NCBI RefSeq assembly: GCF_943193085.1 | Contig: NZ_CALPCU010000011.1 | Coordinates: 1-64,000, forward strand | Direction of reading: 5' to 3' | DNA: 64,000 nt | Source of the DNA: Vermiculatibacterium agrestimuris | GTDB taxonomy: Bacteria; Bacillota; Clostridia; Oscillospirales; Oscillospiraceae | Shown here: positions 26,334-34,515 of the stretch, in pieces | Position numbering within the stretch: position 1 is the first letter of the stretch | Layout: the number at the start of each line of letters is the position of its first letter | Notes under the pieces: generated by a model | What the model was told of the DNA's origin: nothing | Databases searched by the model: none | Seen by the model: only the letters and a program-made list of their open reading frames with translations | Translations under genes and position numbers: made by a program

Positions 26334-27014
26334 ATGGAAACCAAGCGGATCCCCCTAGCAGAGAGCATGCTGTTTTTGACAGTGGTCACCTTCATGGGCG
26401 GATTTCTGGATACCTATATCTACACCGTTCGTAACGGATTTTTTCCCAACGGCCACACCACCAACATGGCCAAGGTGGGCATTGCCCTGGCCCAGGGGAA
26501 CTGGAATTCTCTTTTCCAGACCCTTATGTTCCCCATCGCCTTCGTTCTGGGCGTTATCGTCAGTGAAATAGTTCGTACCGTGGTCAAGGATCGGGACTGG
26601 CGGAGCATTGGCCTACTTCTGGAGTTTTTGCTGCTGTGTGGCGTGGCCTTTGTCCCAGACTGGGTGCCTGACCAGACCATTAACTGCTTCGGCTGTTTTA
26701 TTACTGCCTATCAGCTGTGCCTGTTCCGCAAATGTGAGTTCGGCGTCCACAACACCACCATTTGTACGGGCAACCTGCGCTCTGTGGGTCAGTTCTTTTT
26801 CAGCGCTTTGCAGGATAAAAGCGCGTCTTCCTGGATGCGCTTTCTCAAGTACGGCAGCTTCATCGTCACCTTCGTTCTGGGCTCCGCCGCCAGCAGCCTG
26901 CTGTGCGGTGTGATGGGTAGATTTGCCTCCCTGGTGGGGGCGGTCATCGTAGCTGGACTCTATGTGTCCATGATCTTAGACGAAAAAAAGATGGCGGCTT
27001 CCGCGACGGCTTGA
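26334..27014 (+). CDS. YoaK/DUF1275-family membrane protein
   Basis: A 226-residue protein with about six transmembrane segments and the DUF1275 hallmarks: TFMGGFLDTYIYTVRNGFFP near the start, GHTTNMAKVGIALAQGNW, and CTGNLRSVGQ in the second half. The family is common but has no established transport substrate. The TGN/TNM motifs suggest two pseudo-symmetric halves. A GGGAGGAAG site precedes the ATG. It may be the last functional member of the peptide island or an independent gene. Confidence 0.87.
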   Translation: METKRIPLAESMLFLTVVTFMGGFLDTYIYTVRNGFFPNGHTTNMAKVGIALAQGNWNSLFQTLMFPIAFVLGVIVSEIVRTVVKDRDWRSIGLLLEFLLLCGVAFVPDWVPDQTINCFGCFITAYQLCLFRKCEFGVHNTTICTGNLRSVGQFFFSALQDKSASSWMRFLKYGSFIVTFVLGSAASSLLCGVMGRFASLVGAVIVAGLYVSMILDEKKMAASATA

Positions 27015-27082
27015 GAGCTGTTTCCTTTTTGAATGATGCCTGCCTATCCAGGTCGACATATTCTGATAAACGAGGTGACAGT

Positions 27083-27271
27083 ATGCACACAGACCGCCAT
27101 TTGGGGTTTCGCATGGGCTGCGAGATCCATGACAAGCTCCGCTATATTTCCTCTTATGAGGGCCGCTCCATGAGCGGGCAGATCGTCTATCTGATCCAAA
27201 CGTGTATCCGGGAGTTTGAGAAGGAGCACGGCTCCATCTCGGAGGAGGAGCTGAAAAGTGCCCTTTTATGA
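27083..27271 (+). CDS. Small ribbon-helix-helix (Arc-like) protein
   Basis: A 62-residue protein starting MHTDRHLGFRMGCEIHDKLR. The pattern of a short beta strand (HLGFRMG) followed by helices (EIHDKLRYISSYEGRSMSGQ, IVYLIQTCIREFEKEHG) fits an Arc/MetJ-type ribbon-helix-helix DNA-binding protein. ATG 27083 is chosen over an upstream TTG because GAGGTG lies at 27073-27078. Its end overlaps the start of comF by 14 bases, and the GGAGGAGGAG near its own C-terminus is the comF ribosome binding site, so the two genes are translationally linked. Confidence 0.75.
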   Translation: MHTDRHLGFRMGCEIHDKLRYISSYEGRSMSGQIVYLIQTCIREFEKEHGSISEEELKSALL

Positions 27272-27902
27272 CGTTTTTCTTGATCTCCTCTTTCCCCCCA
27301 AGTGCCCCTTCTGCGGCCATCTGCTGGAGGAGGGGCTTTTGCTGTGTCCGGACTGTCAGCGCTCCCTGCCCTGGCTCGCCGGCGCGGCGGGGGAGAAGGC
27401 GGTGGAGCTCACCGGGGGCTGCGTAGCGCCCCTGCGATACGAGGGCCTGGTGCGGGAGGGCGTCCATGCCTTCAAGTTCCGGGGCAAAAGGATTCGGGGC
27501 GAGACCTTCGGAAGGCTCATTGCCCAGTGCGTCCAAGACCACGGCCTCACCGCCGACCTGGTTTCCTGGCCGTCCCTGTCCCCCAAGCGGCTGCGGAAGC
27601 GGGGCTACGACCAGGCGCAGCTCCTGGCCGAAATGGTGGGGAAGCAGCTGGCCCTGCCGGTGGCGCGCACCCTGAACAAGGCCGAGCGCCCCGCCCAGTC
27701 CGGACTGGAGGAGGAGGGGACGCGCCGGAGCAATCTGCTGGGGGCTTATTCCGCCTGCGATCCGGAGGGGGTTCGGGGGAAGACCATCCTCCTTGTTGAC
27801 GATGTGGTCACCACAGGGGCTACTCTCTCCGAGTGCGCCAAGACCTTGCGCCTGGCGGGGGCGGAGAGGATCCTCTGCGCCACCCTGGCCCGGGCCAGGT
27901 GA
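27258..27902 (+). CDS. comF: ComF-family phosphoribosyltransferase-like protein
   Basis: A 214-residue ComF protein. The N-terminal zinc finger (CPFCGHLLEEGLLLCPDC, residues about 15-32) is followed by a type I PRTase fold with the PRPP loop TILLVDDVVTTGATLSECA near residues 174-192 and the family motif RGYDQAQLLAEMV. ComF takes part in DNA uptake during competence; the cytoplasmic protein contacts the ComFA helicase and PriA in other bacteria. The start is GTG 27258 behind GGAGGAGGAG. comFA is not adjacent here. Confidence 0.92.
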   Translation: MPFYDVFLDLLFPPKCPFCGHLLEEGLLLCPDCQRSLPWLAGAAGEKAVELTGGCVAPLRYEGLVREGVHAFKFRGKRIRGETFGRLIAQCVQDHGLTADLVSWPSLSPKRLRKRGYDQAQLLAEMVGKQLALPVARTLNKAERPAQSGLEEEGTRRSNLLGAYSACDPEGVRGKTILLVDDVVTTGATLSECAKTLRLAGAERILCATLARAR

Positions 27903-27940
27903 GAAGTGGTGACAATTTAGTGAAAATTTTGCCTTTCCCG

Positions 27941-28021
27941 TTGAAATGCGGATGAAAACCCGATATAATACTATATTATTTCTATTGCGGCAAAAAAGCA
28001 GGGCGGACGAGATCGCCCTGC
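27941..28021 (+). promoter_or_regulatory. mreB promoter and 5' leader hairpin
   Basis: TTGAAA (27941-27946) and TATAAT (27964-27969) with a 17-base spacer. The leader then folds GCAGGGCG (27998-28005) with CGCCCTGC (28014-28021), ending 23 bases before the start codon. There is no T-tract, so the hairpin is more likely an mRNA stabiliser or translational element than a terminator. Confidence 0.72.
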
Positions 28022-28044
28022 GGAAAGATATATGAGGTGCATGT

Positions 28045-29070
28045 ATGTTCAGTAAAGATATCGGGATCGACCTGGGTACCGCCTCCATCCTGGTCTATGT
28101 CAAGGGTAAGGGCGTCGTCCTGCGGGAGCCCTCTGTGGTTGCGATGGATAAGAACACCGGCAAGCTGCTGAAGGTGGGCGCCGAGGCTCAGGCTATGCTG
28201 GGCCGTACCCCCGGCAACATCGTGGCCATCCGTCCCCTGCGGGAGGGCGTTATCTCCGACTACGACATGACCGAGCGGATGCTCAAGGAGTTTGTCCGCA
28301 AGGTCACCTCCTTCACGCTTTTTAAGCCCCGCCTTCTGATCTGCGTGCCCTCGGGCATCACCGAGGTAGAGGAGCGGGCCGTGGTGGATGCGGGCATCCA
28401 GGCGGGCGCCCGGAGGGCCTATCTCATCGAGGAGCCCGTGGCCGCCGCCATCGGCGCGGGCATCGACATCACCAAGCCCGACGGCCACATGGTGGTGGAC
28501 ATCGGCGGCGGCACCGCCGACATCGCCGTCATCTCCCTGGGCGGCGTGGTGGAGTCCGCCTCCATCAAGATCGCCGGCGATAAGTTCGACGAGGCCATCA
28601 TCAAATATATCCGCCGGCGGCACAATGTGCTCATCGGCGAGCGTACCGCCGAGGAGCTGAAGATGCAGATCGGCTGCGTCTTCCCCCCGGAGGAGGAGAA
28701 GAGCATGAGCCTGAAGGCCCGCAGCCTGATGACCGGCCTGCCCCAGGTCTTTACCGTCACCTCCAGCGAGATGATCGAGGCCTTTGAGGAGCCCTCCACC
28801 CGCATCCTGGAGGCCATCCACGGCGTGCTGGAGCGCACGCCCCCCGAGCTGGTGGCGGACATCTCCAACAACGGCATCGTCATGACCGGCGGCGGCTCCC
28901 TGGTGCAGGGCTTTGACAAACTCATCGAGTCCCATACCGGCATCGAGACCCACGTGGCTGACGACGCCATCTCCTGCGTGGCCTATGGCACCGGCAAGAG
29001 CCTGGAGAGCCTGGACAGCATGCAGGACGGCACCATCAATCTCTCCCGCCGCAAGCAGCTCAACGGGTAA
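28045..29070 (+). CDS. mreB: Actin-like rod-shape protein MreB/Mbl
   Basis: A 341-residue bacterial actin that guides lateral cell-wall synthesis as membrane-bound filaments. The N-terminal phosphate-1 motif is DIGIDLGTASILVYVKGKG, phosphate-2 is VVDIGGGTADIAVISLGGVV, and the adenosine motif is NGIVMTGGGSLVQGFDKL. ATG follows GAGGTG. No mreC or mreD follows; the gene is monocistronic and closed by a terminator. This arrangement is usual for Mbl-type paralogues in Firmicutes, so mbl is an equally good name. It converges with murC. Confidence 0.93.
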   Translation: MFSKDIGIDLGTASILVYVKGKGVVLREPSVVAMDKNTGKLLKVGAEAQAMLGRTPGNIVAIRPLREGVISDYDMTERMLKEFVRKVTSFTLFKPRLLICVPSGITEVEERAVVDAGIQAGARRAYLIEEPVAAAIGAGIDITKPDGHMVVDIGGGTADIAVISLGGVVESASIKIAGDKFDEAIIKYIRRRHNVLIGERTAEELKMQIGCVFPPEEEKSMSLKARSLMTGLPQVFTVTSSEMIEAFEEPSTRILEAIHGVLERTPPELVADISNNGIVMTGGGSLVQGFDKLIESHTGIETHVADDAISCVAYGTGKSLESLDSMQDGTINLSRRKQLNG

Positions 29071-29088
29071 GGGAGAAAAACAGGAAAA

Positions 29089-29120
29089 ACGCCCAGTTCG
29101 CGTGAACTGGGCGTTTTTTT
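29089..29120. terminator. Bidirectional terminator between mreB and murC
   Basis: ACGCCCAGTTC (29089-29099) pairs with GAACTGGGCGT (29104-29114) around GCGT, with seven Ts on the plus strand and a run of As before the stem for the minus strand. It can serve both convergent genes. Confidence 0.9.
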
Positions 29121-29185
29121 GTAAAAATGACGGGAAGATGAGGGCGCGTGGAACCGCCGCTCTCCGGGGGGGCGTTGAAGCGGCG

Positions 29186-30559
29186 TCAGTCCTTGAGCAG
29201 GGCTTCGCCGGCGGTGTAGATGTCCCCGGCGCCCACGGTGAGGATCAGGTCGCCGGGCCGGGCCAGCTCCCGGAGCCGGGCGGTGAGGGCCTTCAGGGTG
29301 GGGAAGTACTCGCTGCCCGGGATCTTCTCGCAGAGATCCTTGGAGGAGATGCCCAGATCGTTGTCCTCCCGGGCGGCGAAGATCTCCGCCAGCAGAGTTA
29401 CATCGGGCAGGGAGAGCACCTCCACAAATTCCTGGAAGAGAGCGTGGGTGCGGGAATAGGTGTGGGGCTGGAAGGCGCAGATGACCCGCTGGTAGCCCAG
29501 ATTCATGGCGGTGTCCAGCAGGGCCTTGACCTCGCTGGGGTGGTGGGCGTAGTCGTCGTAGACCGCCGCGCCGTTGTACGTTCCCTTCTTCTCAAACCGG
29601 CGGCCCGCCCCCCGGAAAGCGGCCAGACCCTTCTCCACCGCCTCGTGGGGCACCCCCAGAGAGATGCAGGCGGCGGCGGCGGCCAGGGCGTTGCGCACGT
29701 TGTGCTCGCCGGGGATCTGGAGCTTTACGTGGGCGAAGCGCTCGCCCCGGAAGACGATGTCGAACACGGGCAGGCCGTGGTCGTAGGTGAGGCCCTGGGC
29801 GTGAACGTCCCCCTCGGCAAGGCCGAAGGTGAGGATGGGCCGCTTTTCCCCTTTGAGGGTGGTCATGGTGTTCCCGTCGTCCCGGTTGGCCACGATAAGG
29901 CCGGTCTTCTCCGGCACCAGGTCGGCAAAGGCCCGGAAGGAGTGCTCCACGTCCTCCAGATCCTTGAAGAAGTCCAGATGGTCGGCGTCCACATTCAGGA
30001 TCACGGCGATGGTGGGGAAAAAGGAGAGGAAAGAGTTGCAGTATTCGCAGCTTTCCAGTACAATGGTATCGCCGTGCCCCACCCGGTGGCCCGCCCCCAG
30101 CAGGGGCAGGGTGCCGCCGATCATCACCGTGGGATCCAGTCCCGCGGCCATGATGATGTGGGTGCACATGCTGGTGGTGGTGGTCTTGCCGTGGGTGCCG
30201 GAGACGCACAGGGCGTTCTTGTAGCCCTTCATAATGGCGCCCCAGGCCTGGGCCCGCTCAAAAACAGGGATGCCCCGGGCCCGGGCCCCGGAGATCTCCG
30301 GATTGTCGTCGTGGGCGGCGGCGGTGCGGATGACCAGCTCTGCCTCCCCGAGATTTTCGGCGCTGTGGCCGATAAAGACGGGAATACCCAGGGAGCGCAG
30401 GTGCTCCACAGTGGCGCTCTCCCGGGCGTCGGAGCCGGTGATGGTCATGCCCTGGCCGTGGAGAACCTCAGCCAGGGGGGCCATGGACACCCCGCCGATG
30501 CCCACCAGGTGGGCGCGGCGTCCGGGGGCGAGATAGGAGACAATATCAGCAGTTGTCAT
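29186..30559 (-). CDS. murC: UDP-N-acetylmuramate--L-alanine ligase
   Basis: MurC, 457 residues, adds L-alanine to UDP-MurNAc using ATP in the cytoplasm, the first amino-acid step of peptidoglycan. The Rossmann start is HLVGIGGVSMAPLAEVLHGQ, the ATP loop VSGTHGKTTTTSMCTHII (residues about 113-130), then ESCEYCNSFLSF and DYAHHPSEVKALL, all standard Mur-ligase motifs. Typical length is 450-490. It is monocistronic and divergent from cca, with its own TTGCCA/TATAAT promoter. Confidence 0.97.
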   Translation of the reverse strand: MTTADIVSYLAPGRRAHLVGIGGVSMAPLAEVLHGQGMTITGSDARESATVEHLRSLGIPVFIGHSAENLGEAELVIRTAAAHDDNPEISGARARGIPVFERAQAWGAIMKGYKNALCVSGTHGKTTTTSMCTHIIMAAGLDPTVMIGGTLPLLGAGHRVGHGDTIVLESCEYCNSFLSFFPTIAVILNVDADHLDFFKDLEDVEHSFRAFADLVPEKTGLIVANRDDGNTMTTLKGEKRPILTFGLAEGDVHAQGLTYDHGLPVFDIVFRGERFAHVKLQIPGEHNVRNALAAAAACISLGVPHEAVEKGLAAFRGAGRRFEKKGTYNGAAVYDDYAHHPSEVKALLDTAMNLGYQRVICAFQPHTYSRTHALFQEFVEVLSLPDVTLLAEIFAAREDNDLGISSKDLCEKIPGSEYFPTLKALTARLRELARPGDLILTVGAGDIYTAGEALLKD

Positions 30560-30601
30560 AGCGACACAACCTTTTAATGTAAGTTATGGTTCTTTGCGGC
30601 T

Positions 30602-30630
30602 ATTATAGTTCATATGCCGGAAATTGGCAA
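30602..30630 (-). promoter_or_regulatory. murC promoter
   Basis: On the minus strand TTGCCA (30630-30625) and TATAAT (30607-30602) with a 17-base spacer, about 43 bases before the murC start. The divergent cca gene has no comparably clear promoter in this 120-bp gap. Confidence 0.72.
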
Positions 30631-30680
30631 GGTAATTCTATACAAAAGCCGGGGCAGTTATACCGGAAGGAGGGGTGGAA

Positions 30681-31673
30681 ATGGACTGGAGAACGCTCGC
30701 TGCCGGGGCACAGGCGTGCCTGGAGCGGCTGAAATTGGCGGGGAAGGAGAGCTACCCCGTGGGGGGCTGCGTCCGGGACTTGCTGCTGGGCCGGGCGCCG
30801 GGAGATGTGGACGTTTGCACCGCCGCCCGGCCGGAAGAGGTGATGGCCCTCTTTCCAGACGCCGCCCCCACCGGGCTCAAACACGGCACCGTCACCGTTC
30901 CCACCGCCGACGGCCCCATTGAGATCACCACCTTCCGCCGGGAGGGGGGCTATGCCGACGCCCGCCACCCTGATGGGGTCAGCTTTGATGTGGGCCTCAC
31001 GGAGGATCTGTCCCGGCGGGACTTCACCGTCAACGCCATGGCCCTGTCCGCCGACGGGACGGTCATCGATCCCTTCGGCGGCCGGGAGGATCTGCAAAAG
31101 AAGGTCATCCGCTGCGTGGGCGATCCGGATAAACGGTTTTCCGAGGACGCCCTGCGGATGCTCCGGGCCGTGCGCTTCGCCGCCCAGCTGGGCTTTTCCA
31201 TCGAGGAGGAGACCCGCGCCGCCATAGTCCGAAACGCCTATCGGGCGGCCAGGGTCTCCCGGGAGCGGATCCGGGCGGAGATGGAGAAGATCCTTCTCTC
31301 TCCGTCGCCGGAGATGGTGGGGCAGCTGGCAGAGCTGGGGCTTTTGGATCACCTCTACCCCTTCCCCGAGGAGGTGGACTGGGCCTGCCTGGCGGCCCTG
31401 CCCGCCACACAGGCGGCGCGCTGGCGGGGGTTCTGCGCCTGCACCGGCTTTCCCATCACCGCCCTTCCTGTGGAGCGGAAGCTCCGCCGGGCGGTGGAGC
31501 ACCCGGAGGCCGGCCTCATCCCCGCTCTGGCCCTCACCCCCCGGGATCTGATGACCCTGGGACTCCGAGGGCCGGAGATCAGCGCCGCCCAGAAAAAGCT
31601 GGCGCTCCATGTGCTGGAGCGGCCGGAGGACAACACCAGGGAGAAGCTGGCGCAGCTGCTGAGAGAAAAATGA
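30681..31673 (+). CDS. cca: CCA-adding tRNA nucleotidyltransferase, short form
   Basis: A 330-residue class II nucleotidyltransferase. The head domain holds GGCVRDLLLGRAPGDVDVCT (the metal-binding DxD is in GDVDV), the family motif LSRRDFTVNAMALS and a neck with RMLRAVRFAAQLGF. It adds or repairs the 3' CCA of tRNAs. Bacterial CCA enzymes are usually 390-450 residues; here the C-terminal body/tail is short and no HD domain is visible. I chose ATG 30681 behind GGAGGGG rather than GTG 30675. A poly(A) polymerase-like role is a possible alternative, but no second CCA enzyme is in the window. Confidence 0.85.
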   Translation: MDWRTLAAGAQACLERLKLAGKESYPVGGCVRDLLLGRAPGDVDVCTAARPEEVMALFPDAAPTGLKHGTVTVPTADGPIEITTFRREGGYADARHPDGVSFDVGLTEDLSRRDFTVNAMALSADGTVIDPFGGREDLQKKVIRCVGDPDKRFSEDALRMLRAVRFAAQLGFSIEEETRAAIVRNAYRAARVSRERIRAEMEKILLSPSPEMVGQLAELGLLDHLYPFPEEVDWACLAALPATQAARWRGFCACTGFPITALPVERKLRRAVEHPEAGLIPALALTPRDLMTLGLRGPEISAAQKKLALHVLERPEDNTREKLAQLLREK

Positions 31674-31717
31674 GGCCGTCTTCCGGCGCCGTTCGCGCTG
31701 TGTCCGGGGGTTCATAC

Positions 31718-31764
31718 CGCCCTTCCGCTCCGCATATAAATGCGGGGACGGGAGGGCGTTTTTT
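31718..31764 (+). terminator. Terminator whose 3' arm contains the yqfC ribosome binding site
   Basis: A long stem pairs 31718-31735 with 31740-31758 (one bulged A, two G-T pairs) around ATAA, followed by six Ts, and the yqfC ATG starts immediately at 31765. GGGAGGG (31750-31756) in the 3' arm is at correct spacing for yqfC. The element can end the cca transcript and also hide the yqfC ribosome binding site in read-through RNA. Confidence 0.72.
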
Positions 31765-32043
31765 ATGGACAGGAACCGAAAAAAGGAGGGCTTTCTGGAA
31801 AAGACCGCCCAGCTGCTGGAGGTGCCCGGCCAGGTGGTGGGGCTTCCCAAGGTGGAGCTGATCGGCCAGGGGGAGCTGCGTATGGAGAATCACCGGGGCA
31901 TCCTGGCCTATGGCCGGGAGGAGATCCTGGTCAGCGGCGGGAAGCTCCTCATCCGGGTGAAGGGGACACAGCTGGAGCTGAAAGCCATGAATGCCGGGGA
32001 ACTGCTCATCACCGGAACGATTTTGGCGGTAGAATTGGAGTGA
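31765..32043 (+). CDS. yqfC: Sporulation protein YqfC
   Basis: A 92-residue protein of the YabP/YqfC family. The pattern LEVPGQVVGLPKVELIGQGE followed by VSGGKLLIRVKGTQLELKAM is typical. In Bacillus it is made in the mother cell under sigma E. Together with yqfD it is needed for spore formation; recent work on related proteins links the pair to a spore-envelope channel-like complex (from memory). Its ribosome binding site is inside the terminator stem just upstream. yqfD follows after 9 bases. Confidence 0.9.
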   Translation: MDRNRKKEGFLEKTAQLLEVPGQVVGLPKVELIGQGELRMENHRGILAYGREEILVSGGKLLIRVKGTQLELKAMNAGELLITGTILAVELE

Positions 32044-32052
32044 GGTGAGGGC

Positions 32053-33255
32053 ATGGCGGTACGAAGTGTGATAAATCTGCTCCGGGGCAGCGTGCGCCTG
32101 GAGGTGACCGGGGCCTTTCCGGAGCGGTTTTTGAACCTGTGCGCCCAGCAGGGAACAGCCTTTTGGGCGGTGGACTGGCCGGACAGCCACACCCTCCGCC
32201 TGACGGTGGCCTGGCAGGACAGGGAGGGCCTGGAGGAATTGGGAGAGCGGACGGGCTGCACTGTGGCCGAGGCGGGGAGAAAGGGAATGCCCCCCTTCCT
32301 GCTGCGGTTCAAAAAGCGGTACGCCCTGCTGGCGGGGCTGGCTCTGGCCCTGCTGGCGGTGTGCTTTCTGGGGCGGTTTGTCATGGTGGTGGATGTGGAG
32401 GGCAACGAGCAGGTGCCCACCGCCGTCATCCTTACCGAGCTGCGGCGGCTGGGGCTCCATCCCGGGGTCTACGGCCCCAGCCTCAACGTCAAGGACATCT
32501 CCAACGAGGCCCTGCTGCAGCTGGACGACCTGTCCTGGATGGCGGTGAATCTCCACGGTATCCGGGCCCAGGTGGTGGTGCGGGAGAAGATCCCCAAGCC
32601 GGAGCTGCTGGACGAGACCGTCCTGGGGGACATCGTCTCCGAGGCGGCGGGCATCGTCACCCGGGTGGAGGCGTGGTCGGGAGATCCGGCGGTGGAGGTG
32701 GGGGACACCGTTCTTGCCGGAGAGGTGCTTATCCGGGGCTCGGTGCGGATGGATCCCCCCCAGTACAGCGAGCGGGAGCCGTTGTGGATGAGCGTCCGGG
32801 CCATGGGACGGGTGGAAGGGCGCACCTGGCGCACCCTCACCGCCGCCATTCCGCTGACGGCGGAGGTGAAGGCCGCCGCCGGCGACGAAAAAAAGGGGTG
32901 GTGGATCACAATTTTGGGTCAAAGGGTCAATTTTTACCAAAATAGTGGAATTCCCTTTGAAAGATATGATAGAATAAGCAGGACATGGGAAGTGAAGCTC
33001 CCCGGCGGCGCCCTGCCCCTGGTTTTGGGCAGAGAGACCTGGCGGAGCTACGAGACGGCGGAGGCGTCCATCGACCCCGCCGCCGCCCAGGCCATGCTGG
33101 AGCAGCAGCTGCTGACGCGGCTGGATCAGCTGCTGGGCGACACGGGCCGGGAGGTGAGCCACAGCTTCTCCGCCGTGGAGGAGGACGGGCTTTTGAAGGT
33201 CACCCTCACCGCCGAATGTGAAGAGGAGCTGGGACGCTTCGTTCCCGCCTCGTGA
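32053..33255 (+). CDS. yqfD: Sporulation protein YqfD
   Basis: A 400-residue membrane protein of the YqfD family, with one clear transmembrane segment (YALLAGLALALLAVCFLGRF, residues about 94-113) between a small cytoplasmic domain and a large outer domain. The DVEGNEQVPTAVILTELRRL segment after the membrane helix recalls a POTRA-like fold, and VREKIPKPELLDE is a family signature. It is required in the mother cell during sporulation in Bacillus. It is co-transcribed with yqfC; phoH starts 28 bases later. GTGAGGTGAGGG precedes the ATG. Confidence 0.9.
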   Translation: MAVRSVINLLRGSVRLEVTGAFPERFLNLCAQQGTAFWAVDWPDSHTLRLTVAWQDREGLEELGERTGCTVAEAGRKGMPPFLLRFKKRYALLAGLALALLAVCFLGRFVMVVDVEGNEQVPTAVILTELRRLGLHPGVYGPSLNVKDISNEALLQLDDLSWMAVNLHGIRAQVVVREKIPKPELLDETVLGDIVSEAAGIVTRVEAWSGDPAVEVGDTVLAGEVLIRGSVRMDPPQYSEREPLWMSVRAMGRVEGRTWRTLTAAIPLTAEVKAAAGDEKKGWWITILGQRVNFYQNSGIPFERYDRISRTWEVKLPGGALPLVLGRETWRSYETAEASIDPAAAQAMLEQQLLTRLDQLLGDTGREVSHSFSAVEEDGLLKVTLTAECEEELGRFVPAS

Positions 33256-33283
33256 CAAGGATTTACAAAGGAGAGACCAGACA

Positions 33284-34258
33284 TTGACGGAACAGACGAT
33301 TTCCATAGAGCGGCTGGAGGAGGCGGTGAACCTCTTCGGCTCTCTGGACGAGAATGTAAAGCTGATCGAAAAGGAGCTGGGGGTCTCGGTGGTGAACCGG
33401 GCCGGAGAGCTGAAGATCTCCGGTGAGGATGGCGAGGCCGTGCTCCACGCCGTTCAGGCGGTGGAAGGCCTTCTGAAGGTCATCGGCCGGGGGGAGACCA
33501 TCACCGAGCAGAACGTGCGCTATATCCTCAATCTGGTAAAGGCGGGCCACGCCGACAAGATCGGCGAGCTCTCCAACGACGTGCTGTGCGTCACCGCCAA
33601 GGGAAAGCCCATCAAGTCCAAGACCTTGGGCCAAAAGCGGTATGTGGAGGCCATCCGCAAAAACCTGGTGACCCTGGGCATCGGCCCTGCCGGCACGGGC
33701 AAGACCTATCTGGCGGTGGCCGCCGCCGTGGCCGCCTTCCGGGCAGGGGAGGTCAACCGCATCATCCTCACCCGCCCCGCCGTGGAGGCGGGGGAGCGGC
33801 TGGGCTTCCTGCCCGGCGACCTCCAGAGCAAGGTGGATCCCTACCTGCGGCCCCTCTATGACGCCCTGTTTGAAATGCTGGGGGCGGAGACTTACCAGAA
33901 ATACGTGGAGCGGGGCAACATCGAGGTGGCCCCTCTGGCCTATATGCGCGGCCGCACCCTGGACGACAGCTTTATCATCCTGGACGAGGCCCAGAACACC
34001 TCCCGGGAGCAGATGAAGATGTTCCTGACGAGAATGGGCTTCGGCTCCAAGATCGTCATCACCGGCGACGTGACCCAGATCGACCTGCCGGGAGATCAGG
34101 TCAGCGGCCTGAAGGAGGCCATGCGGGTCTTAAAGGGCGTGGAGGACATCGCCATCTGCACCCTCACCGGGGCCGACGTGGTGCGTCATGTCATCGTCCA
34201 GCGGATCATCAAGGCCTACGAGCAGGACGAGGAGCGGCGGAAGCGGGACAGGCGTTAA
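33284..34258 (+). CDS. phoH: PhoH-family ATPase (YbeZ-like)
   Basis: A 324-residue PhoH-like P-loop ATPase. Walker A is GPAGTGKTYLAVAAAVAAF, Walker B FIILDEAQNTSREQMKMFLT, then VITGDVTQIDLPG. These proteins are predicted RNA helicase/nuclease partners and normally sit next to ybeY. I chose TTG 33284 because AAAGGAGAG is 8 bases upstream and the N-terminus (TEQTISIERLEEAVNLFGSL) matches the family; the frame is open further back inside yqfD but without support. Its stop codon overlaps by four bases the convergent 58-codon gene that now separates it from ybeY. Confidence 0.94.
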   Translation: MTEQTISIERLEEAVNLFGSLDENVKLIEKELGVSVVNRAGELKISGEDGEAVLHAVQAVEGLLKVIGRGETITEQNVRYILNLVKAGHADKIGELSNDVLCVTAKGKPIKSKTLGQKRYVEAIRKNLVTLGIGPAGTGKTYLAVAAAVAAFRAGEVNRIILTRPAVEAGERLGFLPGDLQSKVDPYLRPLYDALFEMLGAETYQKYVERGNIEVAPLAYMRGRTLDDSFIILDEAQNTSREQMKMFLTRMGFGSKIVITGDVTQIDLPGDQVSGLKEAMRVLKGVEDIAICTLTGADVVRHVIVQRIIKAYEQDEERRKRDRR

Positions 34259-34431
34259 TCCCGGCAGGCTTCGGCCAGCTTCAGCCCCAGCTGAAGACCC
34301 TGGTAGAAGGAATACAAGCCGTGGGCCTGGACGGGGTCGTGGACGATGTGCTCCGGCCAGAAGGCCGGGTTGGGCGGGGTGACGAAATACTGATACAGCT
34401 CATCTACCACATCGGGGATCAGTTCTTTCAT
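34255..34431 (-). CDS. 58-residue protein inserted between phoH and ybeY
   Basis: A 58-residue protein (MKELIPDVVDELYQYFVTPP ... QAHGLYSFYQGLQLGLKLAE) on the strand opposite to the whole neighbourhood. A consensus promoter (TTGACA-17-TATAAT) and AGGAG at 8 bases from the ATG make it a well-founded gene. The C-terminal FYQGLQLGLKLAEA faintly resembles the end of small DUF6809-type proteins that also lie beside XRE regulators; this is tentative. It overlaps the phoH stop by four bases. Divergence from an XRE gene with operator repeats suggests a regulated pair. Function unknown. Confidence 0.72.
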   Translation of the reverse strand: MKELIPDVVDELYQYFVTPPNPAFWPEHIVHDPVQAHGLYSFYQGLQLGLKLAEACRD

Positions 34432-34446
34432 AGAGAAAACTCCTGA

Positions 34447-34496
34447 CACGATATTATTATCGTGTTCATTATACACGATAACAGGATACGTGTCAA
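34447..34496 (-). promoter_or_regulatory. Consensus promoter with two operator inverted repeats
   Basis: For the leftward 58-codon gene, TTGACA (34496-34491) and TATAAT (34473-34468) have a 17-base spacer. CACGATA-TTAT-TATCGTG (34447-34464) lies right after the -10, and ACACGATA (34473-34480) with ATACGTGT (34486-34493) fills the spacer. These repeats are the expected target of the divergent XRE protein. A rightward promoter for the XRE-YbeY gene is less clear, so the site may be a shared switch. Confidence 0.72.
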
Positions 34497-34515
34497 CGGG
34501 GGGAGGAAAGAAAAA

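Noticed and set aside
26334..27271. Toxin-antitoxin pair formed by the DUF1275 gene and the ribbon-helix-helix gene
   Set aside because: DUF1275 proteins are polytopic membrane proteins and not toxins. The small RHH protein is coupled to comF instead.
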